Assembly: GCA_002449555.1 (NCBI GenBank)
Contig: DJXA01000046.1
Location: forward strand, 1 to 17,818
DNA length: 17,818 nucleotides
Source of the DNA: Atopobiaceae bacterium UBA7016
Lineage (GTDB): Bacteria; Actinomycetota; Coriobacteriia; Coriobacteriales; Atopobiaceae
Direction: 5' to 3'
Made by a program: the position numbers and the translations under genes. This document shows, piece by piece, positions 8,142 through 14,714 of the stretch; position 1 is the stretch's first letter, and each line of letters opens with the position of its first letter. The notes below the pieces were generated by a model, which did not search any database, was not told where the DNA came from, and was given only the letters and a program-made list of their open reading frames with translations.

Positions 8142-8176
8142 GGCAAGACTTAGCAGCAACCATGCAGGAGCGTTAC

Positions 8177-8905
8177 ATGCACAAACCCGTTCTTGGCATC
8201 CTTGGCGGCGTCGGCCCTTTGGCCACCGCCTATTTCATGGAGCTTCTCATCAAGAAGACGCCAGCGCGCACCGACCAGGATCACATGCCCATGATCGTGT
8301 TCAACGACCCGCAGATTCCTGACCGCACCGCGTACATTCTTGATCACAGCAAGCCCAACCCGCGGCCCGAGATGGCCAAGGTGGCGCGCTGGCTGCAGGA
8401 GGCAGGCGCGGACTATATCGCCATCGCCTGCAACACCGCCCACTACTTCTACGACGACATTAACGAGGCCGTCGAGGTCCCCGTGGTCAACATCATGGAG
8501 GAGACCGCCCGAAGCATTGCCGCCCGCTTTGGAGAGGGCGCAACCGTGGGCCTTCTGGCAACGGAGGGCACGGTGGAGTCTGGCGTCTTCCAGGGATACT
8601 TCGAGCGCATGGGCCTGGAGACCATGGTGCCCGACGCCGAAGGGCAGAAGCGCGTCTCGCACCTCATCTACGACTGCGTGAAGGCCAACCAGCCATACGA
8701 CGAGGAGGAGTTTCTAGAGGAGGCATATCGCCTGCGCGATGCGGGATGCGATGCCGTAGTGGTTGGCTGCACCGAGCTCTCCGTCATCTACCAGGAGCTG
8801 AGCCGCCATCCCAAGTGGCTCTTCGACTCCCTGGACATCCTCGCCGACCGCTGCGTAAAAATCTACCTCTCCGCCCGCGCCGCCGGCGGCCAGATTGAGA
8901 TGTAG
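8177..8905 (+). CDS. Aspartate/glutamate racemase family protein
   Basis: This 242-aa protein is a PLP-independent racemase of the Asp/Glu family, which uses two cysteines to invert the alpha carbon. Candidate catalytic residues are Cys85 in ACNTAH and Cys198 in GCTELS. The N-terminal GILGGVGPLATAYF (7-20) has the GGxGPLAT form typical of aspartate racemases rather than the MurI form. The ATG at 8177 follows AGGAG with a 6-nt spacer. A longer frame upstream (ATG 8162, or 8075) runs into the SD, promoter and palindrome, so it was rejected. It is the only plus-strand gene found in the window. Its position next to a D-Asp ligase-like gene suggests it makes D-Asp for the cell-wall bridge. Substrate choice is inferred. 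Confidence 0.88.
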   Translation: MHKPVLGILGGVGPLATAYFMELLIKKTPARTDQDHMPMIVFNDPQIPDRTAYILDHSKPNPRPEMAKVARWLQEAGADYIAIACNTAHYFYDDINEAVEVPVVNIMEETARSIAARFGEGATVGLLATEGTVESGVFQGYFERMGLETMVPDAEGQKRVSHLIYDCVKANQPYDEEEFLEEAYRLRDAGCDAVVVGCTELSVIYQELSRHPKWLFDSLDILADRCVKIYLSARAAGGQIEM

Positions 8906-8960
8906 CCGCCGCGCGCGGATGGAGCGCAATGCGAGGCCAGCAGTAGCCGTCCCGCCTGCG

Positions 8961-8996
8961 AATGTTGACATTGAGGGGTTGATTTCGGTCAACATT
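8961..8996. repeat. 9-bp perfect inverted repeat with 18-bp spacer
   Basis: AATGTTGAC (8961-8969) and GTCAACATT (8988-8996) flank 18 bp. The hexamer pair GTTGAC/GTCAAC has the same 18-bp separation as the TGCGAC/GTCGCA pairs of the neighbouring array, although it is out of phase with that array. It lies 55 bp after the racemase stop. It may be an operator-like site or a diverged relative of the array. Confidence 0.6.
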
Positions 8997-9034
8997 AGCA
9001 GATGGGGGCAGCATCGAGCGGAGCTTCCGCCCGA

Positions 9035-9300
9035 TGCGACACTTCTGGCCAGATTCCGGTCGCATTGATCGGAAGGTAGCCCTTCAGGAGCCCGACCCCT
9101 CGGTTGCAATGTCGCAAACGTGGCTCCCCTTCCGCACTTGCGACATCTCCAGCCTCCCTGCTGTCGCATTCGTGACGGCATTGCCACGTTTGCGACACTT
9201 TCGGTCCCAACGGCGTCGCATTCATGGCATGCCTGCCGCACTTGCGACACTTTTCATGCCCCGGATGTCTCATCAGCGGCACCCCTGCCGCAATTGCGAC
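9035..9300. repeat. Degenerate tandem array, exact 52-bp period, alternating TGCGAC / GTCGCA hexamers
   Basis: TGCGAC begins at 9035, 9139, 9191, 9243 and 9295, with a degenerate form near 9087. Its reverse complement GTCGCA begins at 9059, 9111, 9163 and 9215, with GTCTCA at 9267. The steps are exactly 24 and 28 bp, giving a 52-bp unit repeated five times plus a start. Each GTCGCA-N22-TGCGAC block (34 bp) is an imperfect palindrome whose arms share extra pairs. For example, 9163-9196 adds CGTG/CACG, and CCGCACT precedes TGCGAC at 9132 and 9236. The 18-bp parts between blocks differ strongly. The period is not a multiple of three and the region lies between two convergent gene ends, so it is non-coding. 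It does not look like CRISPR because blocks are degenerate and spacers too short. Confidence 0.85.
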
Positions 9301-9364
9301 ATCCGAAGAACCGATACCACCGCAACCAAAACCTGACCCCAGCCGTTCATCGGCAGAGGTCGAA

Positions 9365-9428
9365 GGCCCGCCCCTTTCGTCCGGAGCGACTTCGCAAAGC
9401 GCTGAGCGTAGGACGAAAGGGGCGGGCC
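9365..9428. terminator. Perfect 18-bp hairpin between convergent genes (bidirectional terminator candidate)
   Basis: GGCCCGCCCCTTTCGTCC (9365-9382) pairs perfectly with 9411-9428 around a 28-nt loop. The loop contains a smaller AGCG/CGCT stem. It lies 25 nt after the hydrolase stop on the minus strand and also downstream of the racemase on the plus strand, where a shared terminator would be expected. Neither side has a T-run: the minus strand continues TTCGACC and the plus strand CTCACAC. It is therefore a non-canonical terminator, an mRNA 3'-end protector or a small palindromic element. Confidence 0.6.
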
Positions 9429-9453
9429 CTCACACGACGATGCCAGATGCGGC

Positions 9454-10728
9454 CTAGACGATGGGGCCGCCGCCGACGAAGCTGCCGGAGCTGTAGTACA
9501 CGGAGTCAATCTCCACGCCACCGTAGTTGGAGTGGATCATCATGCCGCCGCCGATGCACATGCCCACGTGGCCGGTACTCTCGACGCTAGAGCCCCAGAA
9601 CATGAGGTCGCCAGGCTGAAGGTTTGCCTGGTTGGTGGTCCAGCCACCGCGCTCCAGACACCAGCCGATCATCGAGTCGTAGTAGCCGTTAGCCATGCGC
9701 TGGCCGCGCGGGATGGAGTAGCCGGCCTGCGTATAGGCCCACCACACGAGACCCGAGCAGTCAAACTCCTGGTTGGCGATGGCGTAGCCGCCCCACGAGT
9801 AGCTCACGCCCAGCTGGGACTTGGCGTAGTCGATGGCCGCCCACACGCCCGAGCCGTAGTCCGGCACGTAGCTTGAGGTGCCACCACCAGAGTTTGAGCT
9901 ACCGGAATCGTAGCTCGGCGTCTCGGTGTACGAAGAGCTGCTGTCATCGGAGCTCGAGCTGTTGTCATCACTCGACGTATCGGAAGACGAGGTGTCCTCG
10001 CTGCTGGTGTTGTTCTCGGCCTGGGCATCCTCTGCCTCGGCGCGCTGGCGTGCGGCCTCAGCCTCAGCAGCCTCCTGTTGGCGGCGCGCCTCCTCCTCGG
10101 CAGCGATGCGCTCGGCCTCAAGGGCCTCCTGCACCTCAACGGAAAGCTGATTCACGTATGCCTGCTGGCTTGCCTGCAGATCCTGGAGCTCGGCATAGCT
10201 GGCCTCGGCCTGACCAAGCAGATCCTCCTGCTCGGTCTCCTTGGTCTCGAGCTCAGAGCGCTCGGCATCCAGCTCCTGCTGAATCTGGCGAACCGTCGCG
10301 ATGGCGTCAGACTCGTACGCGGCCACCTTGTTGGCGTAGTACACGCGCGAGACCATCTCTTCGAAGGAGGTGGAGTTCAGGATGAACGAGACGATGTCCA
10401 CCTTGCCCTTGTAGTTCTCGGCCATGCTGTGCGCGAGCACCTCGCGAGCCTCGGCGAGCTCGCCCTCCTTGACCTGAATCTCGCCCTCGATGTTGACGAT
10501 CTGGTCACGGGTGATCTGAAGGTCGGCCTGGATGTTTTCAAGCTCGGCAAACTTCTCCGAGCTCTGGGAGGCCAAATCGGCGAGATAGGCACTAGCAGAG
10601 TCGAGCTGCGCCTGAATCTCTGCAGAGGACGCCGCATACGCGACGGTCGGCGTGGTAGAAAGCGTGAGCGCTAAGGAGAGCCCGACGCCAGCAACCGCCC
10701 TGCCGACCTTGATGAGCTGTTTGTTCAT
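9454..10728 (-). CDS. Secreted coiled-coil NlpC/P60 peptidoglycan hydrolase
   Basis: A 424-aa exported cysteine peptidase predicted to cut peptidoglycan stem peptides, as in RipA/CwlO-like enzymes of cell separation. A Sec signal peptide covers about 1-32 (VGLSLALTLS core, cleavage near VAYA). Residues 34-235 are rich in Glu/Gln/Ala heptads and form a coiled coil with a central segment SFILNSTSFEEMVSRVYYANK (113-133), known from CwlO/EnvC-like regulators. A Ser/Asp/Thr-rich linker follows at about 236-286. The C-terminal NlpC/P60 domain (about 293-424) has Cys324 (FDCSGLVWW), His387 (TGHVGMCIG) and His399 as candidate triad. The ATG at 10728 directly precedes the signal peptide and has GAGG upstream; a frame extension to 10788 was rejected. 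It has its own promoter candidate and ends toward the convergent hairpin. Confidence 0.93.
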   Translation of the reverse strand: MNKQLIKVGRAVAGVGLSLALTLSTTPTVAYAASSAEIQAQLDSASAYLADLASQSSEKFAELENIQADLQITRDQIVNIEGEIQVKEGELAEAREVLAHSMAENYKGKVDIVSFILNSTSFEEMVSRVYYANKVAAYESDAIATVRQIQQELDAERSELETKETEQEDLLGQAEASYAELQDLQASQQAYVNQLSVEVQEALEAERIAAEEEARRQQEAAEAEAARQRAEAEDAQAENNTSSEDTSSSDTSSDDNSSSSDDSSSSYTETPSYDSGSSNSGGGTSSYVPDYGSGVWAAIDYAKSQLGVSYSWGGYAIANQEFDCSGLVWWAYTQAGYSIPRGQRMANGYYDSMIGWCLERGGWTTNQANLQPGDLMFWGSSVESTGHVGMCIGGGMMIHSNYGGVEIDSVYYSSGSFVGGGPIV

Positions 10729-10808
10729 GTCAGTCAACCTCGTTTTGCTGCGTAGTCTCTTGTCGGTCTGTGCGGCGCGGTGCCACACGCAAGTGGTTAG
10801 GATACCGC

Positions 10809-10837
10809 AATATCATGGCAAAGATGTGTGCAGACAA
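10809..10837 (-). promoter_or_regulatory. Candidate promoter for the NlpC/P60 gene
   Basis: On the minus strand TTGTCT (10832-10837) and GATATT (10809-10814) are separated by 17 bp, each matching four of six consensus bases. Transcription would begin near 10800, leaving a leader of roughly 75 nt. The 173-bp spacer after hisI holds this site and no recognised riboswitch. A strong terminator for the his operon was not seen in it. Confidence 0.4.
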
Positions 10838-10901
10838 GAACCAAGCAGCGACTCCACGTTCCCAAAAGGAGCTTTAGGAAGGTTAGATGCTTGATAGCGC
10901 C

Positions 10902-11264
10902 TTAGGCTTTCACCTCGCGATAGAAGCAGCTGCGGTGCCCCGTGTGGCAAGCCGGTCCCGGAGAGTCAACCTCAACGACCAGCGTATCGGCATCGCAATC
11001 CACCAGTATGCGCTTGACCTGCTGCATGTTTCCGCTGGTAGCGCCCTTGTTCCACAGCTCTTGGCGCGACCTCGACCAGAACCAGGTGGTGCCCGTCTCG
11101 CACGTAAGCGCAAACGACTCGGCGTTCATCCACGCCACCATGAGCACCTCTCCCGTGCCCGCCTGCTGTACCACGGCAGGGATGAGACCCCGTGCATCAA
11201 ACCTGAGCTTCAACTCTTCGGCAGAGACCTGCGCCAGCACCTCGCCTGCATACGAGCTACACAT
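10902..11264 (-). CDS. hisI: Phosphoribosyl-AMP cyclohydrolase
   Basis: HisI opens the adenine ring of phosphoribosyl-AMP to give ProFAR, the third step of histidine synthesis. The protein has 120 aa, the size of stand-alone HisI without the HisE (phosphoribosyl-ATP pyrophosphatase) domain. Visible signatures are SRSRQELWNKGATSGN (64-79), the metal-binding DCDAD (89-93) and the zinc cysteines C90, C106 and C113 in CHTGHRSC. The ATG at 11264 has a near-perfect SD (AAGGAGG) 5 nt upstream. It is the last visible gene of the his operon, separated from hisF by 63 bp that contain a palindromic repeat. No hisE follows it: the next gene is the NlpC/P60 hydrolase. Confidence 0.96.
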   Translation of the reverse strand: MCSSYAGEVLAQVSAEELKLRFDARGLIPAVVQQAGTGEVLMVAWMNAESFALTCETGTTWFWSRSRQELWNKGATSGNMQQVKRILVDCDADTLVVEVDSPGPACHTGHRSCFYREVKA

Positions 11265-11290
11265 TCCTACCTCCTTGCTGGGAGCAAACG

Positions 11291-11321
11291 TGCACCACGA
11301 GGGTCGGACCTTCGTGGTGCA
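11291..11321. repeat. Third copy of the 31-bp palindrome, between hisF and hisI
   Basis: The copy pairs at 14 of 15 positions around a central G at 11306; the one mismatch would be a G-U pair in RNA. It lies 6 nt after the hisF stop and about 26 nt before the hisI start. In hisF-hisI mRNA it would form a strong hairpin with no T-run after it. This could protect the upstream message or lower hisI expression. It matches copy B at 8089-8119 at almost every base. Confidence 0.85.
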
Positions 11322-11327
11322 GCGTCG

Positions 11328-12095
11328 TTAGAAGTCCAGACGGACGGGGATACCCTGGCCGGCCAGATACTCCTTGACCTGACGCACCGTGAAGGTGCCA
11401 AAATGGAAGACGCTCGCGGCCAGCACGGCATCCGCCTCGCCCTCGATGATGCCCTCGGCAAAATGCTCGAGCGTGCCCACGCCGCCCGAGGCGATGACGG
11501 GAATGGACACGGCACGCGCAACAGCCCTCGTCAACGCGAGGTCGAAGCCGTCCTTGGTGCCGTCGCGGTCCATGCTCGTCAGCAAGATCTCTCCTGCGCC
11601 GCACTTGGCGGCCTCGGTGGCCCACTCAACCGCGTCGATGCCCGTCGCCACGCGACCGCCCGCCAGGTAGACCTCCCACTTGTCACCCGGACCCACGTGC
11701 TTGGCATCGATGGCGCAGATGACCGCCTGGCTGCCGAAGGCGCTCGCGGCCTGCGTGAGCAGCTCAGGGCTCTTGACCGCCGCAGAGTTGAACGACACCT
11801 TGTCGGCGCCGGCCGCAATCATCGCGCGAGCATCAGCGACGCTACGGAAGCCACCACCCACCGTATAGGGAATGCGCAGCTGCTCGGCAGCGCGCGAGGC
11901 AAGGTCAACCGTGGTGGCGCGGTCGTCAGAGGTAGCTGTGATGTCGAGGAAGATGACCTCGTCGGCGCCGGCGCGGTCGTAGAAGCTCGCGAGCTCGACG
12001 GGGTCGCCAGCGTCGCGCAGGTCTACGAAGTTGACGCCCTTCACCACGCGGCCGTCCTTCACGTCAAGGCAGGGAATAACTCGCTTGCAGAGCAT
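11328..12095 (-). CDS. hisF: Imidazole glycerol phosphate synthase, cyclase subunit HisF
   Basis: HisF is the (beta/alpha)8 barrel half of the HisH-HisF synthase. It uses ammonia from HisH to turn PRFAR into imidazole glycerol phosphate and AICAR. The length of 255 aa is typical. The opening MLCKRVIPCLDVKDGRVVKG places catalytic Asp11, and CAIDAKH places catalytic Asp130. Phosphate-binding loops are seen in VGGGFRS (79-85) and ASGGVG near the C-terminus. The ATG at 12095 follows AAGGAG by 7 nt. A 12-bp gap separates it from the DegT-like gene upstream, and a palindromic repeat separates it from hisI. Confidence 0.98.
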   Translation of the reverse strand: MLCKRVIPCLDVKDGRVVKGVNFVDLRDAGDPVELASFYDRAGADEVIFLDITATSDDRATTVDLASRAAEQLRIPYTVGGGFRSVADARAMIAAGADKVSFNSAAVKSPELLTQAASAFGSQAVICAIDAKHVGPGDKWEVYLAGGRVATGIDAVEWATEAAKCGAGEILLTSMDRDGTKDGFDLALTRAVARAVSIPVIASGGVGTLEHFAEGIIEGEADAVLAASVFHFGTFTVRQVKEYLAGQGIPVRLDF

Positions 12096-12107
12096 GACGT
12101 TTCTCCT

Positions 12108-13304
12108 TTACGACTTGAGAAAGCTCGTTACCGTATGCGAGACGCTGAGCGCCTCCTCCGGCGGAACTGAGGTGTACAGAGGGACCACGCCGTCAATGCA
12201 GCGGCTGGTCTGAGGCCACGCTGAGAGGTCGTCGGCAGAGGCAAGGCCGTAGGTTTGCGCGTCCAGGGCGCCCGGAAAGAGCGCCGGCCTGCCCCACGTA
12301 TCGCAGTAGCAGCCCGAGGCAACGATGGCCTCTACCAGCTCGTCCGCACGTGCCGCGCTCTCAAGTACCAACGGGAACCGCAGAAGCGCGCGCGGCTCGC
12401 CCAACGCGGCGGCAGGAATGTGGACGAGTCCCGCCTGGGCAAGCGGAGCCAGCTCGCGCGCAAAGATACGCGTAGCCTCGAGGCTTCGATCCTCCTGACG
12501 AGCCAAGTCAGCCAGGCCCGCCATCATGTGCTCCGTCACCCATGCGCTGGGAAGCGATGGCTCATAGGAGACCTTTCCCGCCCGCTCTTCCGACGAAACC
12601 GACGGGATGAAGAGCTTCCACGCGGCAAGACGGTCCCACAGGGCATGGCGAACCGCAGCCGGCAGATGCATCAGCACGCGAATCTGGAAGTCATAGCCAC
12701 GCGCGGCGCGGTCAAGGCGCTTGTCAAAGGACGGCAGGTTGGTTAGCGCATCAACGATTGCCTGGTACAGGGCCTTGTCCTCCATATGGGGGTTGACCCA
12801 CGTGGCCGCGCCGAAGTCAGACGACGCCATCTTCTGCACACCAAAGGAGTGGAAGGAGACGTCGGCCAGCGGATAGCCATCGGCACCGCAAGCAAGGTGA
12901 CACGCACAGTGTGCGCTGTCCTCCAGCGCAAGCACGCCAGCCTTGTGTGCAGCGTCAACCAACGCCTGGTCAGCGGCCTGGTCAAAGAGCCCGAAGGTGT
13001 GCTGCAGCATCACCGCGCGCGTAGCCTCCGAAAGCGGAAGCACACCCGCGTCAAGCGCCAGCGTTTGGGCCGAAATGTCGCCGTAGCATGGCGTCAGTCC
13101 CGCCGCGATGATGGGGTCAACCGCCGTGCAGCAGGTGAGCAGCTGCGTGATGACCTCGCCTGCACCTCGCTGACTGCGCAGTGCCCCGAGCACCGCCTGC
13201 ATCGCATGGCGGGTGCGGAAGGTGGGGTACCAATCGGCAGGCTCGGTGCCGGTACGCCGCGCCAGCTCTTGGCGCAGGGCCTCAAATCTCTCAAGCCCGG
13301 CCAT
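12108..13304 (-). CDS. DegT/DnrJ-like PLP-dependent aminotransferase-fold protein inside the his operon
   Basis: This 398-aa protein resembles the DegT/DnrJ/EryC1/StrS fold-type I PLP family. GAGEVITQLLTCCTAVDPIIAAG (47-69) matches the family's early GDEVI-type strand, and TPCYGDI (71-77) its TPVFVDI. ALEDSAH (126-132) gives the expected pyridine-binding Asp129, and SFHSFGVQK (150-158) gives a candidate Schiff-base Lys158 followed by SSDFGAA. The middle and C-terminal parts are divergent and no substrate is evident. The ATG at 13304 has GGGGGAGG 6 nt upstream and overlaps the end of hisA by 14 nt, so translation is probably coupled. It is not a standard histidine gene, since HisC is already present. 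It could be a sugar or amino-acid aminotransferase or a relative that has lost activity. Function is not assigned. Confidence 0.75.
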   Translation of the reverse strand: MAGLERFEALRQELARRTGTEPADWYPTFRTRHAMQAVLGALRSQRGAGEVITQLLTCCTAVDPIIAAGLTPCYGDISAQTLALDAGVLPLSEATRAVMLQHTFGLFDQAADQALVDAAHKAGVLALEDSAHCACHLACGADGYPLADVSFHSFGVQKMASSDFGAATWVNPHMEDKALYQAIVDALTNLPSFDKRLDRAARGYDFQIRVLMHLPAAVRHALWDRLAAWKLFIPSVSSEERAGKVSYEPSLPSAWVTEHMMAGLADLARQEDRSLEATRIFARELAPLAQAGLVHIPAAALGEPRALLRFPLVLESAARADELVEAIVASGCYCDTWGRPALFPGALDAQTYGLASADDLSAWPQTSRCIDGVVPLYTSVPPEEALSVSHTVTSFLKS

Positions 13305-14052
13305 CTTCAGCCTCCCCCGCATGGGCGGCAGCAAGCGCTTCGCCTAGGTCAAGGCTTCCCTCGTAGAGGGCTCGGCCGGTAATGGCGCCCTCGATGACGT
13401 CAGGGCCGAGCGCGGCCAGAAGCCGCACGTCGTCAAGCGTGGCGATGCCGCCCGAAGCCACCACGGGGAAGCCCGCGACCTCGGCGATGTGACGATAGGC
13501 GTCGGCATCGATGCCCGTCTGCATGCCGTCGCGGGCAACGTCGGTAAACACCAGATGGCGATACCCCAGGGCAGAGAGCCGGGCAACCAGCTCGTCGGCA
13601 GAGAGGGCCTCGCCCTCGCGCCATCCGTTGACGCGCACCTGCCCGCCCTTGGCGGCGACGTCGGCCACCAGAAGCTCGCCATAGCGCTCGGCAGCGGCAC
13701 GCGCAAAGTCAGGGTCGCGCACGAGAGCCGTTCCGATGGCGATGCGCTTGGCACCCGCCTCGGCAAGTCGCTCGACGGCGGCCATGTCGCGCACGCCACC
13801 GCCCGTGTCCACGCTGATGCCCCCAACCTGGCAGATGCCGCGAATGGCCGCCGCGTTCTTGCGCAGGGCATCCTCGTCCTCGCCAAAGGTGGCAGAGAGG
13901 TCCACCACGTGAATCCAACGGGCGCCGCGCGCGGCAAAGTCACGCGCCACGGCAACCGGATCGGTCGCGTAGACGTCCATCTGGGAGCGGTCGCCTTGCC
14001 TCAGGCGAACGACCTGTCCCGCAATAAGATCGATAGCGGGAAAGAGAATCAT
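13291..14052 (-). CDS. hisA: ProFAR isomerase HisA
   Basis: HisA isomerises ProFAR to PRFAR, the substrate of HisH-HisF. The protein has 253 aa and a (beta/alpha)8 barrel. The opening MILFPAIDLIAGQVVRLRQGD gives catalytic Asp8. VADVAAKGGQVRVNGW holds Asp131, and FTDVARDG holds Thr170. Phosphate loops are TGGGVRD and ASGGIA. The start at 14052 is 2 nt after the hisH stop, with GAGGGG inside hisH as SD. A longer frame to 14154 lies within hisH and was rejected. The gene ends overlapping the DegT-like gene. In many actinobacteria this protein (PriA) also does the TrpF reaction; that cannot be decided here. Confidence 0.97.
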   Translation of the reverse strand: MILFPAIDLIAGQVVRLRQGDRSQMDVYATDPVAVARDFAARGARWIHVVDLSATFGEDEDALRKNAAAIRGICQVGGISVDTGGGVRDMAAVERLAEAGAKRIAIGTALVRDPDFARAAAERYGELLVADVAAKGGQVRVNGWREGEALSADELVARLSALGYRHLVFTDVARDGMQTGIDADAYRHIAEVAGFPVVASGGIATLDDVRLLAALGPDVIEGAITGRALYEGSLDLGEALAAAHAGEAEDGRA

Positions 14053-14054
14053 AG

Positions 14055-14714
14055 CTAGCCCCTCACCACCCGGACGAAGTTGTGCAGGATGGTCAGTCCC
14101 GTGGTCGAGGACTTCTCGGGGTGGAACTGCACGCCGTACACGTTGTCCTGCCACACGGCTGAGGCGAAGGTGCGGGTGTAGTGCGTGCGGGACACGATGG
14201 TCTTTTCATCCACGTCGGTAGAGAGCGCATAGGAGTGCGTGAAGTACACGTTGGCGCCCTCGGCCACATCAACGAAGAGCGGGCACTGACGGCCAACGTC
14301 GGTCAAGTGCACCTGGTCCCAGCCCACATGCGGCACCTTGAGGCGCCCCGCATCGAGCTTAGTGACCGAGCCAGAAAGGATGCCCAGGCCAGGGACCCAC
14401 TCCCCTCCCCAGCTGATGTCGCCGTTGCGCTCGCTGCCGCGGTCATACAGCAGCTGCAGGCCCAGGCAGATGCCCAAAAACGGCACGCCACTTTGCACCG
14501 CACGGACGACCGCGTCGGCCTGGCAGGTGGGGCGCATGTAGGCCATGGCGTCCTCAAAGCTACCCACGCCGGGCAGGATGATGCCGCCCGCCTCGCGAAT
14601 GGTGCGCGGGTCGTCCGAGACAATCACGTCGCCACCCACCGCGGAGACGCTGCGGGCCACGGAGAGCAGGTTTCCCTTGTGGTAGTCAACCACCACGATC
14701 TGATGGCGTGCCAT
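14055..14714 (-). CDS. hisH: Imidazole glycerol phosphate synthase, glutaminase subunit HisH
   Basis: HisH is a class I glutamine amidotransferase that releases ammonia for HisF. The protein has 219 aa. The nucleophile is Cys83 in GICLGLQLL, with His198 and Glu200 in QFHPEKSS completing the triad. The PGVGSF loop (48-53) forms the oxyanion strand, and YFTHSYAL (157-164) is also family-typical. The ATG overlaps the hisB stop by one base (TAATG), showing tight translational coupling, and the gene ends 2 nt before hisA. Confidence 0.98.
   Translation of the reverse strand: MARHQIVVVDYHKGNLLSVARSVSAVGGDVIVSDDPRTIREAGGIILPGVGSFEDAMAYMRPTCQADAVVRAVQSGVPFLGICLGLQLLYDRGSERNGDISWGGEWVPGLGILSGSVTKLDAGRLKVPHVGWDQVHLTDVGRQCPLFVDVAEGANVYFTHSYALSTDVDEKTIVSRTHYTRTFASAVWQDNVYGVQFHPEKSSTTGLTILHNFVRVVRG

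Noticed and set aside
7981..8163. N-terminal extension of the FemABX-like protein
   Set aside because: The extra 61 codons cross the palindrome and promoter; the ATG at 7980 has a good SD and the family fold begins there.
8909..8918. CCGCGCGCGG as a racemase terminator
   Set aside because: It is a loop-less short palindrome in GC-rich sequence with no T-run.
8714..9250. Minus-strand frame with CxxC-like residues, a possible zinc protein
   Set aside because: The Cys-rich look comes from translating the GTCGCA/TGCGAC array; the 52-bp period shifts frame each unit, and the frame overlaps the racemase antisense.
9035..9300. CRISPR array
   Set aside because: The 34-bp blocks differ from each other in many positions, the parts between are only 18 bp, and no cas gene is in the window.
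9120..9590. Plus-strand frame across the array and the end of the hydrolase gene
   Set aside because: It covers repeats, the 18-bp hairpin and antisense of a recognised gene; composition is arginine-rich with no family likeness and no SD was seen.
10729..10800. c-di-AMP (ydaO-type) riboswitch before the NlpC/P60 gene
   Set aside because: Such riboswitches often precede wall hydrolases, but the leader is far too short and lacks the known conserved parts.
11265..11327. Rho-independent terminator after hisF
   Set aside because: The hairpin lacks a T-run and hisI follows with its own strong SD; it is better treated as a copy of the dispersed palindrome.
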